DNA of 64,000 bases from JAFGPS01 sp964628465 (GTDB lineage Bacteria; Planctomycetota; Phycisphaerae; Sedimentisphaerales; Anaerobacaceae): contig CAZVOA010000001.1 in the NCBI GenBank assembly GCA_964628465.1, forward strand, positions 186,001 through 250,000. The letters are read 5' to 3'. Below, piece after piece: positions 33,810-42,955 of the stretch (positions are counted from its first letter, which is position 1; each line of letters begins with the position of its first letter). The notes beneath the pieces were generated by a model. That model did no database searches. It was not told the origin of the DNA and worked only from the letters and a program-made list of their open reading frames with translations. A program made the translations under genes and the position numbers.

Positions 33810-36800
33810 ATGAAACATCTAAGGCGAGTACTCGCAGTTATTTTGTTATCATTCTTTGTATTTATCCCCGCGGCCAGTAAATCACAAGATATATCTGAAT
33901 ACACTTTAATTTCGGATGAAAAGACTATGACTTTTATTCCAAGGCCTGACCTTGGCTATGTAATACAACCCAGCGAAAATGAATCAGCAGCACAAACTTT
34001 TCAGAGTATGTTAAGCTCAATCAAGACGGTTGAAAACAGGAAAATAAAAGGGCTAAATAAAAGAAACCTGACTGTAGTAACAAATTTAGACAAATCGATA
34101 AACAGTGCATCAACTATTTTACAATCCCAAAGCCGGAGCGGCTATAAAGCTCCTCTTTTTTCAGTAAATGGCCAGACAATTGCTATTATACCTGAGATAG
34201 TTGTAAGACTTGCTTTTGAAAATGCCTACGATAGTCTTCAATCTGTTTGTAACGATTCAGGCTTGACCATTAAGCAAAAACTCGAATCATCTCAGAATGA
34301 ATATCTAATAGAAGTTAATGGTTTAGATGAAAATGCGGTTTTTGATGCGGTTAATAAGCTTAATCAGAATGCTTTCATAGAATGGGCTTTTCCAAATATA
34401 GCGTCACAGCCGATTCTTGCCGCGTTTATTCCTGCTGATAGTAATGAAACAGAAAAAGTTATACCTGATGACGAATATTTCTCACATCTATGGCACTTGT
34501 ATAATACTGGACAAACAAACGGAACTGCAGGTGCAGATATCAACGCTACAGATGCATGGAAAATAACAACCGGCGACCCGAATATTGTAATTGCCGTAAT
34601 AGACAGCGGCGTGGATATATATCACCCAGACCTTATTAATAATATTGTACCGGGATACGATTTTGTCGATGATGACAATGACGCATCACCATCTCTGATA
34701 AATATCTATGACGCTCATGGAACAATGTGCGCAGGTCTCGCCGCCGCACATGGTAATAATAAAATTGGAGTTACCGGTGTCGCCTGGAATTGCAAGATCA
34801 TGCCTGTTAAAATCGCGGATGACGATGTATTTATAGCTGATAGTGACATTGCAGCCGCAATACGATGGGCAGCTCAAAACGGCGCTGACATTCTCAGCAA
34901 TAGCTGGGGCAATGGTTACCCTACTCCAATAGTAAGATCCGCAATACGTGATGTAACTACTCAAGGTGGAATCGGCCGAGATGGCAAAGGTTGTGTTGTC
35001 TGCTGTTCGGCGGGAAACAGCGGAGAAGAAGGAGGGAAGATGTCTTATCCCGCTGTATATTCTGAAGTTATAGCAGTTGGTGCGACCGATCATGAAGATA
35101 TGGTATTGAGCTACAGTTCATACGGCCAGGAACTGGATATTGTCGCACCGAGCGGAGGAACCGATTTTGATTATGCCCTTTATGAAACACCATACCTTTG
35201 GACTACTGATATAACAGGTATAGATGGCTATAGTATTGTAAATATTGATCCTTCAATTCTTGATTATAGTGATTCAATGAACGGAACATCCGGATCATGT
35301 CCCATAGCAGCAGGCGCTGCGGCTCTCGTTCTTTCCGTAGATCCGAATCTGACAAATATCCAGGTTCGCGCTATTTTATTAGAGAGCGCTCATGATTTAG
35401 GCGAACATGGAAAAGATAATTACTACGGATACGGCCGAGTGGATGCAAACGCCGCGGTAATAATGGCTTTTAATCCGCCGGATATAGCGGAATCAAATGA
35501 AATCACATTATTTGTCGATGATGACGCTCCCAATGACCCGTGTGCCAATAATCCTGATTTAAGTGATCCTAATGAAGATGGAACTCTCGAACATCCATTT
35601 GATTCTATCCAGAAAGCTATCGATTATGCGATTTCTACAGAAACAATTATAGTGCTTCCTGGAACTTACATCGGTACTGGAAACTATAATATTGACTTGT
35701 TCGGAAAATCCTTAAAAATTTACAGTGAAACAGGCCCGGAAGAATGCATAATCGATTGTCAGAAATTAGGACGCGGTTTTTACCTGCATAATAAAGAAAC
35801 ACTGGAAACTGAAATATCAGGTTTCACTATAACAAAAGGACAAGCTATTAACGGTGGAGGTATCTACTGCACCAATGACAGCAGCCCGGAAATCACAAAC
35901 TGTATCATAAGCAATTGTAATGCCTCCGCATGGGGAAATCTGGGAGGAGAGGGAGGCGGCATATATATTGACAATGACGCCTGTCCTATATTGATGGATT
36001 GCAATTTCGCCGAAAATGAATCTTCATGGTATGGAGGTGGTATATCTACTTCCAATTGCAATCCAACACTTATAAATTGTATCTTTAGCAGGAATATATC
36101 GGGCGATATGGGTGGTGGAATATATAACTACTACGGAATTCCGCTATTCATGGACTGCAACTTCTTCGGTAATTCAGCAGAAACAGATGGCGGTGCCATA
36201 TATAATGAAGAGGGATATCCATACCTGTTGGATTGCATTCTTTCTCTGAATAAAGCGATAACATCTTCCGGCGGTGCAATTTATAATTACTATGGGGATG
36301 TCTATATACAGAATTGCATCCTGAACAATAATTCCGCTGGAGCTTCAGGAGCAGGTATTTATAATACATACGGATATTATGGTACATACCTTATTAATTG
36401 TGCTTTTTATAATAACATGGCAAATGATAGCGGTGGAGCAATATGCAGCGATGAAAGCTACTTTTTACTGGAAAATTGCACGCTCACTCAAAATAATGCC
36501 AATCAGGGTAAAGCAATTGCCTGCGATTCAACTTCATGGATGAGTTATGGAAGTTATTTTGAGATAAGCAACAGTATAATCTGGGATGGAACTGATAGTA
36601 TTGCAAACCTTGACAATTCTGAATTCTATATTTCATACAGTGACATAAAAAAGGCAGGAACCGGCAAATGGACTGGAATAGGTAATATTAATAAAGACCC
36701 CTTCTTTGCAGATCCCAATAATAGTGACTTTCATCTTAAATCCGAGGGCGGCAGATGGAATCCTGAAACCCGGACATGGTTATTGGATGATGTCACAAGC

Positions 36801-37262
36801 CCCTGTATTAATGCTGGAGACCCTGATTCAGATGTCGCTGACGAACCTGCACCAAATGGCAACAGGATAAATTTGGGATTCTACGGCGGCACTTCCGAAG
36901 CAAGTATGTCTTCATCAGGAGGAATAGACCCGAATGATCCCAATGCAATGACAAAAGCATATAATCCGAATCCAGAGAACAATTCCTACTGCTATGACAG
37001 TTCCACAACATTGAGCTGGACGGCGGGAGATTTTGCAATTAAGCATGATGTATATCTTGGAACTAATATTGGTACTGTTACAAACGCGACACGCGACAAT
37101 CCTTTGGGTTTATTGAAAAGCAAGGCCCAGACAAGTACATCATACAACACAGGATTCCTTAACAATTTTATGACTTATTACTGGCGTATTGATGAAGTTT
37201 TAGCTGATAATACGATAGTGAAAGGTGACGTATGGACATTTATCGTATATGTAAAAAAATAA
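33810..37262 (+). CDS. secreted subtilisin-like (S8) protease with beta-helix and Fn3-like C-terminus
   Basis: The 1150 residues have a signal peptide (VLAVILLSFFVFIPAASKS), a propeptide-like region to about 215, then an S8 catalytic domain (about 220-560). The triad is Asp in IAVIDSGVDIYHPD, His in DAHGTMCAGLAAAHG and Ser in MNGTSGSCPIAAGAAAL, with the oxyanion Asn in SAGNSG. From about 570 a DUF1565-like right-handed beta-helix follows (HPFDSIQKAIDYA; repeats of GGGIYxxxxxPxLxDCxF). A C-terminal domain ends YYWRIDEV, shared with the previous protein. A strong AGGAGG site lies before the ATG. A bidirectional terminator follows. Confidence 0.92.
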   Translation: MKHLRRVLAVILLSFFVFIPAASKSQDISEYTLISDEKTMTFIPRPDLGYVIQPSENESAAQTFQSMLSSIKTVENRKIKGLNKRNLTVVTNLDKSINSASTILQSQSRSGYKAPLFSVNGQTIAIIPEIVVRLAFENAYDSLQSVCNDSGLTIKQKLESSQNEYLIEVNGLDENAVFDAVNKLNQNAFIEWAFPNIASQPILAAFIPADSNETEKVIPDDEYFSHLWHLYNTGQTNGTAGADINATDAWKITTGDPNIVIAVIDSGVDIYHPDLINNIVPGYDFVDDDNDASPSLINIYDAHGTMCAGLAAAHGNNKIGVTGVAWNCKIMPVKIADDDVFIADSDIAAAIRWAAQNGADILSNSWGNGYPTPIVRSAIRDVTTQGGIGRDGKGCVVCCSAGNSGEEGGKMSYPAVYSEVIAVGATDHEDMVLSYSSYGQELDIVAPSGGTDFDYALYETPYLWTTDITGIDGYSIVNIDPSILDYSDSMNGTSGSCPIAAGAAALVLSVDPNLTNIQVRAILLESAHDLGEHGKDNYYGYGRVDANAAVIMAFNPPDIAESNEITLFVDDDAPNDPCANNPDLSDPNEDGTLEHPFDSIQKAIDYAISTETIIVLPGTYIGTGNYNIDLFGKSLKIYSETGPEECIIDCQKLGRGFYLHNKETLETEISGFTITKGQAINGGGIYCTNDSSPEITNCIISNCNASAWGNLGGEGGGIYIDNDACPILMDCNFAENESSWYGGGISTSNCNPTLINCIFSRNISGDMGGGIYNYYGIPLFMDCNFFGNSAETDGGAIYNEEGYPYLLDCILSLNKAITSSGGAIYNYYGDVYIQNCILNNNSAGASGAGIYNTYGYYGTYLINCAFYNNMANDSGGAICSDESYFLLENCTLTQNNANQGKAIACDSTSWMSYGSYFEISNSIIWDGTDSIANLDNSEFYISYSDIKKAGTGKWTGIGNINKDPFFADPNNSDFHLKSEGGRWNPETRTWLLDDVTSPCINAGDPDSDVADEPAPNGNRINLGFYGGTSEASMSSSGGIDPNDPNAMTKAYNPNPENNSYCYDSSTTLSWTAGDFAIKHDVYLGTNIGTVTNATRDNPLGLLKSKAQTSTSYNTGFLNNFMTYYWRIDEVLADNTIVKGDVWTFIVYVKK

Positions 37263-37293
37263 CTTAAGAAAAAATAACTTAATATAAATTCAT

Positions 37294-37333
37294 AAAAAGA
37301 GCCATGAACCGCTCCTGGTTCATGGCTCTTTTT
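37294..37333. terminator. strong bidirectional rho-independent terminator
   Basis: AAAAAGAGCCATGAACC (37294-37310) is the perfect reverse complement of GGTTCATGGCTCTTTTT (37317-37333). It serves the converging protease and superoxide dismutase genes, with T-runs on both strands. Confidence 0.9.
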
Positions 37334-37362
37334 ATGTTCTTAAGAAAATAATTGTAGTATCG

Positions 37363-38043
37363 TTATGAGAGGTTTGCAGCGGCAAAATCCCAGTTAATCA
37401 GTTTATCAAGAATTCCTTTGACATGATCAGCCCGTTTGTTCTGGTAGTCCAGATAATACGCGTGTTCCCATACATCTATTGTTAAAAGCGGCTTTAAATT
37501 CTGAGTCATTGGATTATCCGCGTTTCCTGTTTTTACTACTTTCAGTGTGTCACCATCTGATACAAGCCATGCCCAGCCGCTCCCAAACTGGCTTGCGGCA
37601 GCTTGTGACAGAGCTTCGACACATTTATCAACGCTTTCAAATGATTTTTCAATTTTTTGTTTCAGCGCAGCAGGAGGTTCCCCGCCGCCCTTTGGTTTAA
37701 GTGAATGCCAGTAAAAATTGTGATTCCAGACTTGAGCGGCATTATTAAAAATTGATACAAAATCATTTTTCCCGGATGTCGCTTTAATAATCTGTTCAAG
37801 TGACATTCCCGCGAATTGAGTCCCGTCAATAAGCTTATTGACATTATTAACATAAGCCGCATGGTGTTTGCCGTAATGATAACTGATTGTATTAGCGGTA
37901 ATTACCGGCTCAAGGCTATTGGGTGCATAAGGTAATTCCGGCAGAACTATCAGGTTTGCTTCCTGAGCGTTCACCCTCAACCCATCGACTGCAACTACAG
38001 CCGCGATACCTGCGGCAGTACCTAAAAAACTTCTTCTGTCCAT
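37363..38043 (-). CDS. Fe/Mn superoxide dismutase with Tat signal
   Basis: The enzyme dismutates superoxide to oxygen and peroxide. The 226 residues start with a twin-arginine signal (MDRRSFLGTAAGIAAVVAV) ending near VNAQEA, so the enzyme is exported folded with its metal. Metal ligands are visible: His in ISYHYGKHHAAYV, His in WNHNFYWHSL, and Asp/His in TIDVWEHAYYLDYQN. FGSGWAWLV is also typical. Most Fe/Mn enzymes are cytoplasmic, so export is the notable point. Iron and manganese forms cannot be told apart with confidence. Confidence 0.95.
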   Translation of the reverse strand: MDRRSFLGTAAGIAAVVAVDGLRVNAQEANLIVLPELPYAPNSLEPVITANTISYHYGKHHAAYVNNVNKLIDGTQFAGMSLEQIIKATSGKNDFVSIFNNAAQVWNHNFYWHSLKPKGGGEPPAALKQKIEKSFESVDKCVEALSQAAASQFGSGWAWLVSDGDTLKVVKTGNADNPMTQNLKPLLTIDVWEHAYYLDYQNKRADHVKGILDKLINWDFAAANLS

Positions 38044-38159
38044 AAATACTCCTCATACTAATAAAGTCAATAAAGTTATATTTTTACAAATATACAAAGT
38101 ATTTACAAAAATTCCTATTAGGGAAATTCCTTATTTCATGCAATCCTTATGATTAATCG

Positions 38160-38200
38160 CTGAGTGTATGGGTATATGAGTATCTTCTACTCATTAACAC
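38160..38200. repeat. possible 8-bp word repeat tract
   Basis: Downstream of the anti-sigma gene the sequence reads AGTGTATG, GGTATATG, AGTATCTT, then CTACTCATT. GAGTA-TCTTC-TACTC forms a short hairpin. It may be a further member of the tandem-word tracts, but with only two and a half clear units it is weak. Confidence 0.3.
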
Positions 38201-38203
38201 AAT

Positions 38204-38713
38204 TTATGTAAAATCGTCAGGAAAAAGTTCCTCGGCTATTTCTTCACCGACCTGGTTAGTGTAATATTGCTTATAAGCTTTCCTGCCCTGAGTCTGGAAT
38301 GTGTCCATTGAGGAGAAAAGTCCGCATTTCATAAGAACTAAAATTAAAAAGCAAGCGGCAATATTCATAGAAGGCTGTAAGGACCAAATCAGTTTTTGAG
38401 AAAGCTTCAGTTCCGGCTTCGCGGTTTTCAGTTTCTGTGCTTTTGGAGCTTCACGAAGGCTGTGTTTGAGTACATTTATTGTTTGAGTATTCGCGCGCAT
38501 TAACAAATCCAGGCCATGAGATTGCGACTTAATAAAAGACAAAGCCACATTGACTCTGCCGACAGCGACAAGTCGATTCTGACATCGCGGACAATGCGCT
38601 ATATGATTTTGTATCCAGGGCGTTTCAGGTGAAAAATGAATACCCAGGAAGGAAATAAATCCTTTCCTGACACTTTTACAATTATTTTGTTTTTCTATTT
38701 TTAACCACGTCAT
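38204..38713 (-). CDS. zinc-finger anti-sigma-factor-like membrane protein
   Basis: The start at 38713 follows the sigma gene's stop by 2 bp and has AAAGAAG before it; an in-frame start at 38737 would overlap the sigma gene. The roughly 169 residues contain HIAHCPRCQNRL, the HxxxCxxC zinc motif of anti-sigma factors, in the N-terminal third. One membrane segment near residue 120 (SMNIAACFLILVLMKCGLF) separates an inner domain from a short outer tail. The pairing with an ECF sigma gene supports the role of sequestering that factor until a signal arrives. Confidence 0.75.
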   Translation of the reverse strand: MTWLKIEKQNNCKSVRKGFISFLGIHFSPETPWIQNHIAHCPRCQNRLVAVGRVNVALSFIKSQSHGLDLLMRANTQTINVLKHSLREAPKAQKLKTAKPELKLSQKLIWSLQPSMNIAACFLILVLMKCGLFSSMDTFQTQGRKAYKQYYTNQVGEEIAEELFPDDFT

Positions 38714-38715
38714 GA

Positions 38716-39273
38716 TTATTCTTCTTTCGACATCCAAACAGCTAATAACTGGATTGCTTTACATCTGTAAACTCTCGCTGTACCTGTGGATATTTTCAAA
38801 ATCGAACTGATTTGATTATAAGGTAATTCAGCCAAATCACGCATAACAAGAACTGACCTCAAATGTTCAGGAAGTTTTGCGATACATTCACGCAAATTTT
38901 CCTGCAGGAATTTCGAATCAAGTTCTTTAACAGGCGAATTTTCTGCTATTTTTTCAGTCGCGGTTCTTTTTATTCTGTTTCTTTCAGCAATCGTTCGTCT
39001 CAACATAGAGATCGCGACATTGTTTGCCGTACTAAAAAGATACGCCTTGATATTTGAAGGTTTCATTCCCCCTTCAAAATGCGCTAATTGCAGAAAAGTA
39101 TCCTGATAAGCGTCGCATACATCCTGTTCATTTCCAAGAATGCGCCAAAGCATTGTGATAAGCTCCTGGCCATATTTTTGAATTGCGGACAGAACCCATC
39201 TCTGTTCCCCTGCAATCGCGTGGGAGCCGATAAATTCCAAAATTGATCCGCTTGTTACGGCCTTATCAAACAT
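38716..39273 (-). CDS. ECF-type RNA polymerase sigma factor
   Basis: The 185 residues have region 2 (ITMLWRILGNEQDVCDAYQDTFLQLAHF, AYLFSTANNVAISMLRR) and region 4 (LPEHLRSVLVMRDLAELPYNQISSILKISTGTARVYRCKAIQLL). Regions 1.1 and 3 are absent, as in the extracytoplasmic-function class. It is the first gene of a two-gene unit with the zinc-finger protein. The regulon is unknown. Confidence 0.93.
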   Translation of the reverse strand: MFDKAVTSGSILEFIGSHAIAGEQRWVLSAIQKYGQELITMLWRILGNEQDVCDAYQDTFLQLAHFEGGMKPSNIKAYLFSTANNVAISMLRRTIAERNRIKRTATEKIAENSPVKELDSKFLQENLRECIAKLPEHLRSVLVMRDLAELPYNQISSILKISTGTARVYRCKAIQLLAVWMSKEE

Positions 39274-39455
39274 AAATTACCTTTTTTGTACTTCTGATAT
39301 TAAGACGCAACACCTGCCATTATGTTATCATAAAAATTGGAAAAAATATAAAAAAATATTTTTTCTTTATTAACGTTTCATATCATAGCTGCGTCTTTAT
39401 TGTCAGAATGGCATAAAAACAATGTGAGCTAACGTTAATGAAATGGTAAATATTT

Positions 39456-40658
39456 GTGCATCTTATGAATATTGATAATATAAACAACTCTTCTAAAAAC
39501 ACTTACAACAATATCAAAGCGGAAGATATTGTCTCAATGGTCGATGATTTACTTCAAAAAGCGGTTGAATACGGCGCCAGCGATATTCATTTTGAGCCAA
39601 CGGGAAATGATTTGAAAGTAAAATACAGGCTCGACGGAGTTCTTAATCCAATAGAAATGATTCCTAAGTCCTTGTCTGATAACGTGATAGCAAGATTGAA
39701 AGTTTTGGGGGGACTTTTAACTTACCGCAATGATATTCCGCAGGAAGGCAGAATCGAAATACAGACAAGTCAAAATGGGCAAATTACAGACCAAAGACTT
39801 GCGGTCTTCCCAACAATTTACGGCCAGCGTGCGGTCATTCGCCTGTTTTACAAACATCAGGAACTTGTTGATTTGAAGCAGCTTGGATTTCCAGAGCAGA
39901 TATATAATTCGCTCAAAAAAGTCGCGTCACAAAATATGGGCGTTTTGCTTTTGACCGGACCTGCCGGAAGCGGAAAAAGCACAACTTTGGCGGCAATTCT
40001 CAGGCATATTCTGAAAAATACCCCCGGCAAAAGCGTTGTGACGCTCGAGGACCCGGTTGAAATCAGAATCGAAGACGCTACCCAAACACAAATCACGCCG
40101 CACGGACAAATGACTTTCCCAACCGCTCTGCGTTCATTATTAAGACAGGACCCGCAGGTATTAATGATTGGCGAAATTCGTGACGCGGAAACCGCAAAAA
40201 TCGCGATTGAAGCAGGTTTAACCGGTCATTTGCTTATGAGTACGATGCACAGCGGCACACCAGCTGGAGCTTTTCTGCGTCTGCTTGAAATGGGAATCGA
40301 ACCGTACCAGGTAACATCGAGCGTTTCGGCTGTTCTTAACCAGAGACTTGTTAGAAAACTCTGCGAAAAATGTAAAAGAAAATCAGCGAAGGATGATTCT
40401 TATGAAGCGGTTGGTTGTGACAACTGTTTTGGTACAGGTTATAAAGGCAGACTTTTAATTGCGGAAATGGTTCAGTTAGACAGCGAACTAAGAAAAGCAA
40501 TATTAGCGAAAGCGGATATAGACCAGCTTGAGTGCATACTAAAAATACAGGGACATACGAATATGATTTCAAACGGCACACTTTTAGTCAATAACGGCCT
40601 GACAACAATGGATGAATTAACAAAAGTTTGCGGAATAATACCGGAAAATCAGGAATAA
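39456..40658 (+). CDS. short GspE/PilB-type secretion or pilus assembly ATPase
   Basis: This is an assembly ATPase of a type II secretion/type IV pilus-like machine. The 400 residues begin directly at the N2 domain (AVEYGASDIHFEPTGNDLKV), lacking the N-terminal GspE/MshEN domain that docks to GspL/PilM. Walker A is GPAGSGKSTT, the Asp box is VTLEDPVEIR, Walker B is VLMIGEIRDAETA, the His box is GHLLMSTMHSG, and a CxxC...CxxC zinc site is CEKCKR/CDNC. GTG at 39456 or ATG at 39465 may start it. It opens a seven-gene operon with spacings of 14 bp or less. Confidence 0.9.
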   Translation: MHLMNIDNINNSSKNTYNNIKAEDIVSMVDDLLQKAVEYGASDIHFEPTGNDLKVKYRLDGVLNPIEMIPKSLSDNVIARLKVLGGLLTYRNDIPQEGRIEIQTSQNGQITDQRLAVFPTIYGQRAVIRLFYKHQELVDLKQLGFPEQIYNSLKKVASQNMGVLLLTGPAGSGKSTTLAAILRHILKNTPGKSVVTLEDPVEIRIEDATQTQITPHGQMTFPTALRSLLRQDPQVLMIGEIRDAETAKIAIEAGLTGHLLMSTMHSGTPAGAFLRLLEMGIEPYQVTSSVSAVLNQRLVRKLCEKCKRKSAKDDSYEAVGCDNCFGTGYKGRLLIAEMVQLDSELRKAILAKADIDQLECILKIQGHTNMISNGTLLVNNGLTTMDELTKVCGIIPENQE

Positions 40659-40662
40659 AAAA

Positions 40663-41730
40663 ATGAAAAACATCTTTTACAGTATATGCTTAATATTTAT
40701 ATTAGTGGTCTTTAGTTCCTGTTCAAAAAAAAAACCGGTACAAAAACCGGTACAAAACTTGTCTTTACCATGGGTTCAATTAAATGTAAAACCTTCCGTT
40801 GAAACAAAGACAGATTCGCAAATTATACTTATGCCGAAAGAAAATGAACTAATCGACGGCAATGCGGTTACTTTATATCAACAGGCTATTACATCATTTC
40901 CAAAAGATTTTAATTCAGCAAATTTTTCAGACTGGAGAAAATTACCTTGTGATATCGACCAGCTTCCCGTCGAAGAGATTGAAAAAGAACTCCAAAAATT
41001 CAAACCAACAATCGAACTTATCAATAAAGCCGTAAAATGTAAACAATGTAACTGGTCAACTATAACGCCCGGCCAGATGACTCAGAAAGATTTGGACGAT
41101 ATGACGGTTTATCGATATATTTCTTTTATACTTGATGTTCAGGCTCACCTCCAAATTGCTCAAGGCCAATATGATTCGGCAATTGAAACGATAAAGACAA
41201 ATTTAAAAATGGCAAATAATCTTGGTGATTCAACAAACCTTAATCAGGTTTTAATGGGGAATGCAATAGGAGCAATTAGTATTATAAGGATTGACAACCT
41301 GATACAAAACAAAAATGCACCAAATTTCTATCATGCTCTAAAACAATTACCCCTGCCGATTGCAGATGCAAATAATGCGATAAAAACAGAAATCGATAAT
41401 CTCAAAAATCATAATTTTCTTGTACGCCTCCAATTCCGAAAATCACTTGAAACAACCCATAATAATTTACGAAAGCAGATAAACCACTTAACTCGGAAAA
41501 TTACCGCATTACAAATAATAGAAGCACTGCGGCTTTATGCGGGAAAACACGATGGTAAATTCCCCGAAAAGCTAAGCGACATAACAGATTATGAAATCCC
41601 TAAAGATCCCGTAACAGGAAAACAATTCGATTATGAAAGTTCTGGTTCCGAAGCGACTCTTCAAATTGAAGGAACTGAAGGCTCGAATGGCAGAGATTCA
41701 GTAAGATACGAATTAAAATTGAGGAAATAA
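40663..41730 (+). CDS. lipoprotein in pilus-like operon, unknown function
   Basis: A lipoprotein signal (FILVVFSSC, Cys near residue 20) is followed by a KKKPVQKPVQ stretch encoded by a short ACCGGTACAAAA repeat. The central part is helical and TPR-like (DVQAHLQIAQGQYDSAIETIKTNLKMANNLGD). Near the C-terminus LRLYAGKHDGKFPEKLSDI and PKDPVTGKQFDYESSG resemble the ends of planctomycete pilin-related proteins. It lies 4 bp after the ATPase gene and 14 bp before gspF, so it belongs to the machine, perhaps as an outer-membrane or pilotin-like part. The role is not known. Confidence 0.7.
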   Translation: MKNIFYSICLIFILVVFSSCSKKKPVQKPVQNLSLPWVQLNVKPSVETKTDSQIILMPKENELIDGNAVTLYQQAITSFPKDFNSANFSDWRKLPCDIDQLPVEEIEKELQKFKPTIELINKAVKCKQCNWSTITPGQMTQKDLDDMTVYRYISFILDVQAHLQIAQGQYDSAIETIKTNLKMANNLGDSTNLNQVLMGNAIGAISIIRIDNLIQNKNAPNFYHALKQLPLPIADANNAIKTEIDNLKNHNFLVRLQFRKSLETTHNNLRKQINHLTRKITALQIIEALRLYAGKHDGKFPEKLSDITDYEIPKDPVTGKQFDYESSGSEATLQIEGTEGSNGRDSVRYELKLRK

Positions 41731-41744
41731 AAGGATATTCTAAT

Positions 41745-42953
41745 ATGTCAACATTTCAATATAACGCACTTACATCAGATGGCCGGATGATGAAAGGTAC
41801 AATCGAAGCGGCTTCGCATGATGATGCAAACGAACTGCTCAAGAAAATGCATCTCGTTGTAAACTCCATCGACAAAGCCGGAATCGAGAAACCTAAAACA
41901 TCAATCGGCAGAAACGAGTTCCTGCTTTTCAATCAGCAATTGGCTTCGATTACAAAAGCGGGCATTCCGCTTGAAAAAGGCTTGCGTGAACTATCTCATG
42001 ATGTAAGCTCACATTCGATGCGCAATTTAATAAATGATATCGCATCCGACCTCGAAGCTGGTACGAGTATAGAGCAGGCTTTCGAGAAAAGGCAGAAACG
42101 TTTCCCTCCGCTGTATGGACGAATATTAAAAGCCGGTGTAGAAACAGGCAGACTCAGCGAAATGCTCACAAGTCTCAACAGGCATCTTGAAATGGCAAAT
42201 CAAACCCGGAGAATTATTTTCGAGGCAATGAGTTATCCTGTGGTGATTTTAATCTTAGCGTCTATTATTGTTACAGGAATGTTCATATTTATAATTCCTC
42301 AATTTGCCGACACTCTGTCAGATATGACAGACGGCGGAAAATTGCCTGCTCTCACCGTAGCGTTTCTTACTTTGTCAAAAAACGTGATTCCATTCTGGAC
42401 AATTATAGGTATTGTTCTCGCCGTAATAATAATATTTTCAAAACTATTTACGGCATCTTCCGGCGGACGAATATTTAAAGAGTCACTCTTTCTTAATATT
42501 CCCGTTCTTGGCAAGGTTTATCATAGCAGCGTACTAAGCAGGATGGCCGAAGCAATGGCGATACTTGTCGCTGCCGGGACTGATATGCCGGAAACTCTGC
42601 GGCTCGCTTCAGGAACTACTGGAAGTGAAATTCTTATTACTGAAAGTAACAACATCGCCAAACAAATCGAACAGGGAACTACTATTCTTGAAGCCGGGCA
42701 TAGCTGTAAGATGATGCCGAAATTATTTTTATACTCGATTCAATTAGGCACTCAGCGTAACGAATTACAGGACAATCTTTACAGCCTTGGCCAGATGTAC
42801 AATGAACAGGCCGGATACGGACAGTCAAGATTGCAGGCGATACTGCTGCCGCTCATGATTATATTCGTAGGAGTATTCCTATTGACGGCTATTTTGTCAA
42901 TATTTTTACCAATGATTAGTATTATTACATCGTTATCATCGGCAGGTTCATAA
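41745..42953 (+). CDS. GspF/PilC-type inner-membrane platform protein 1
   Basis: The 402 residues have the classic layout of two T2SSF domains. The first is LLFNQQLASITKAGIPLEKGL ... PLYGRILKAGVETGRLSEML, followed by a membrane pair (YPVVILILASIIVTGMFIFIIPQF) and then the second (SRMAEAMAILVAAGTDMPETLRLAS ... LGTQRNELQDNL) with a last membrane helix. It recruits the ATPase and pilin subunits. It is followed after 2 bp by a second, more divergent GspF. Confidence 0.93.
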   Translation: MSTFQYNALTSDGRMMKGTIEAASHDDANELLKKMHLVVNSIDKAGIEKPKTSIGRNEFLLFNQQLASITKAGIPLEKGLRELSHDVSSHSMRNLINDIASDLEAGTSIEQAFEKRQKRFPPLYGRILKAGVETGRLSEMLTSLNRHLEMANQTRRIIFEAMSYPVVILILASIIVTGMFIFIIPQFADTLSDMTDGGKLPALTVAFLTLSKNVIPFWTIIGIVLAVIIIFSKLFTASSGGRIFKESLFLNIPVLGKVYHSSVLSRMAEAMAILVAAGTDMPETLRLASGTTGSEILITESNNIAKQIEQGTTILEAGHSCKMMPKLFLYSIQLGTQRNELQDNLYSLGQMYNEQAGYGQSRLQAILLPLMIIFVGVFLLTAILSIFLPMISIITSLSSAGS

Positions 42954-42955
42954 AT

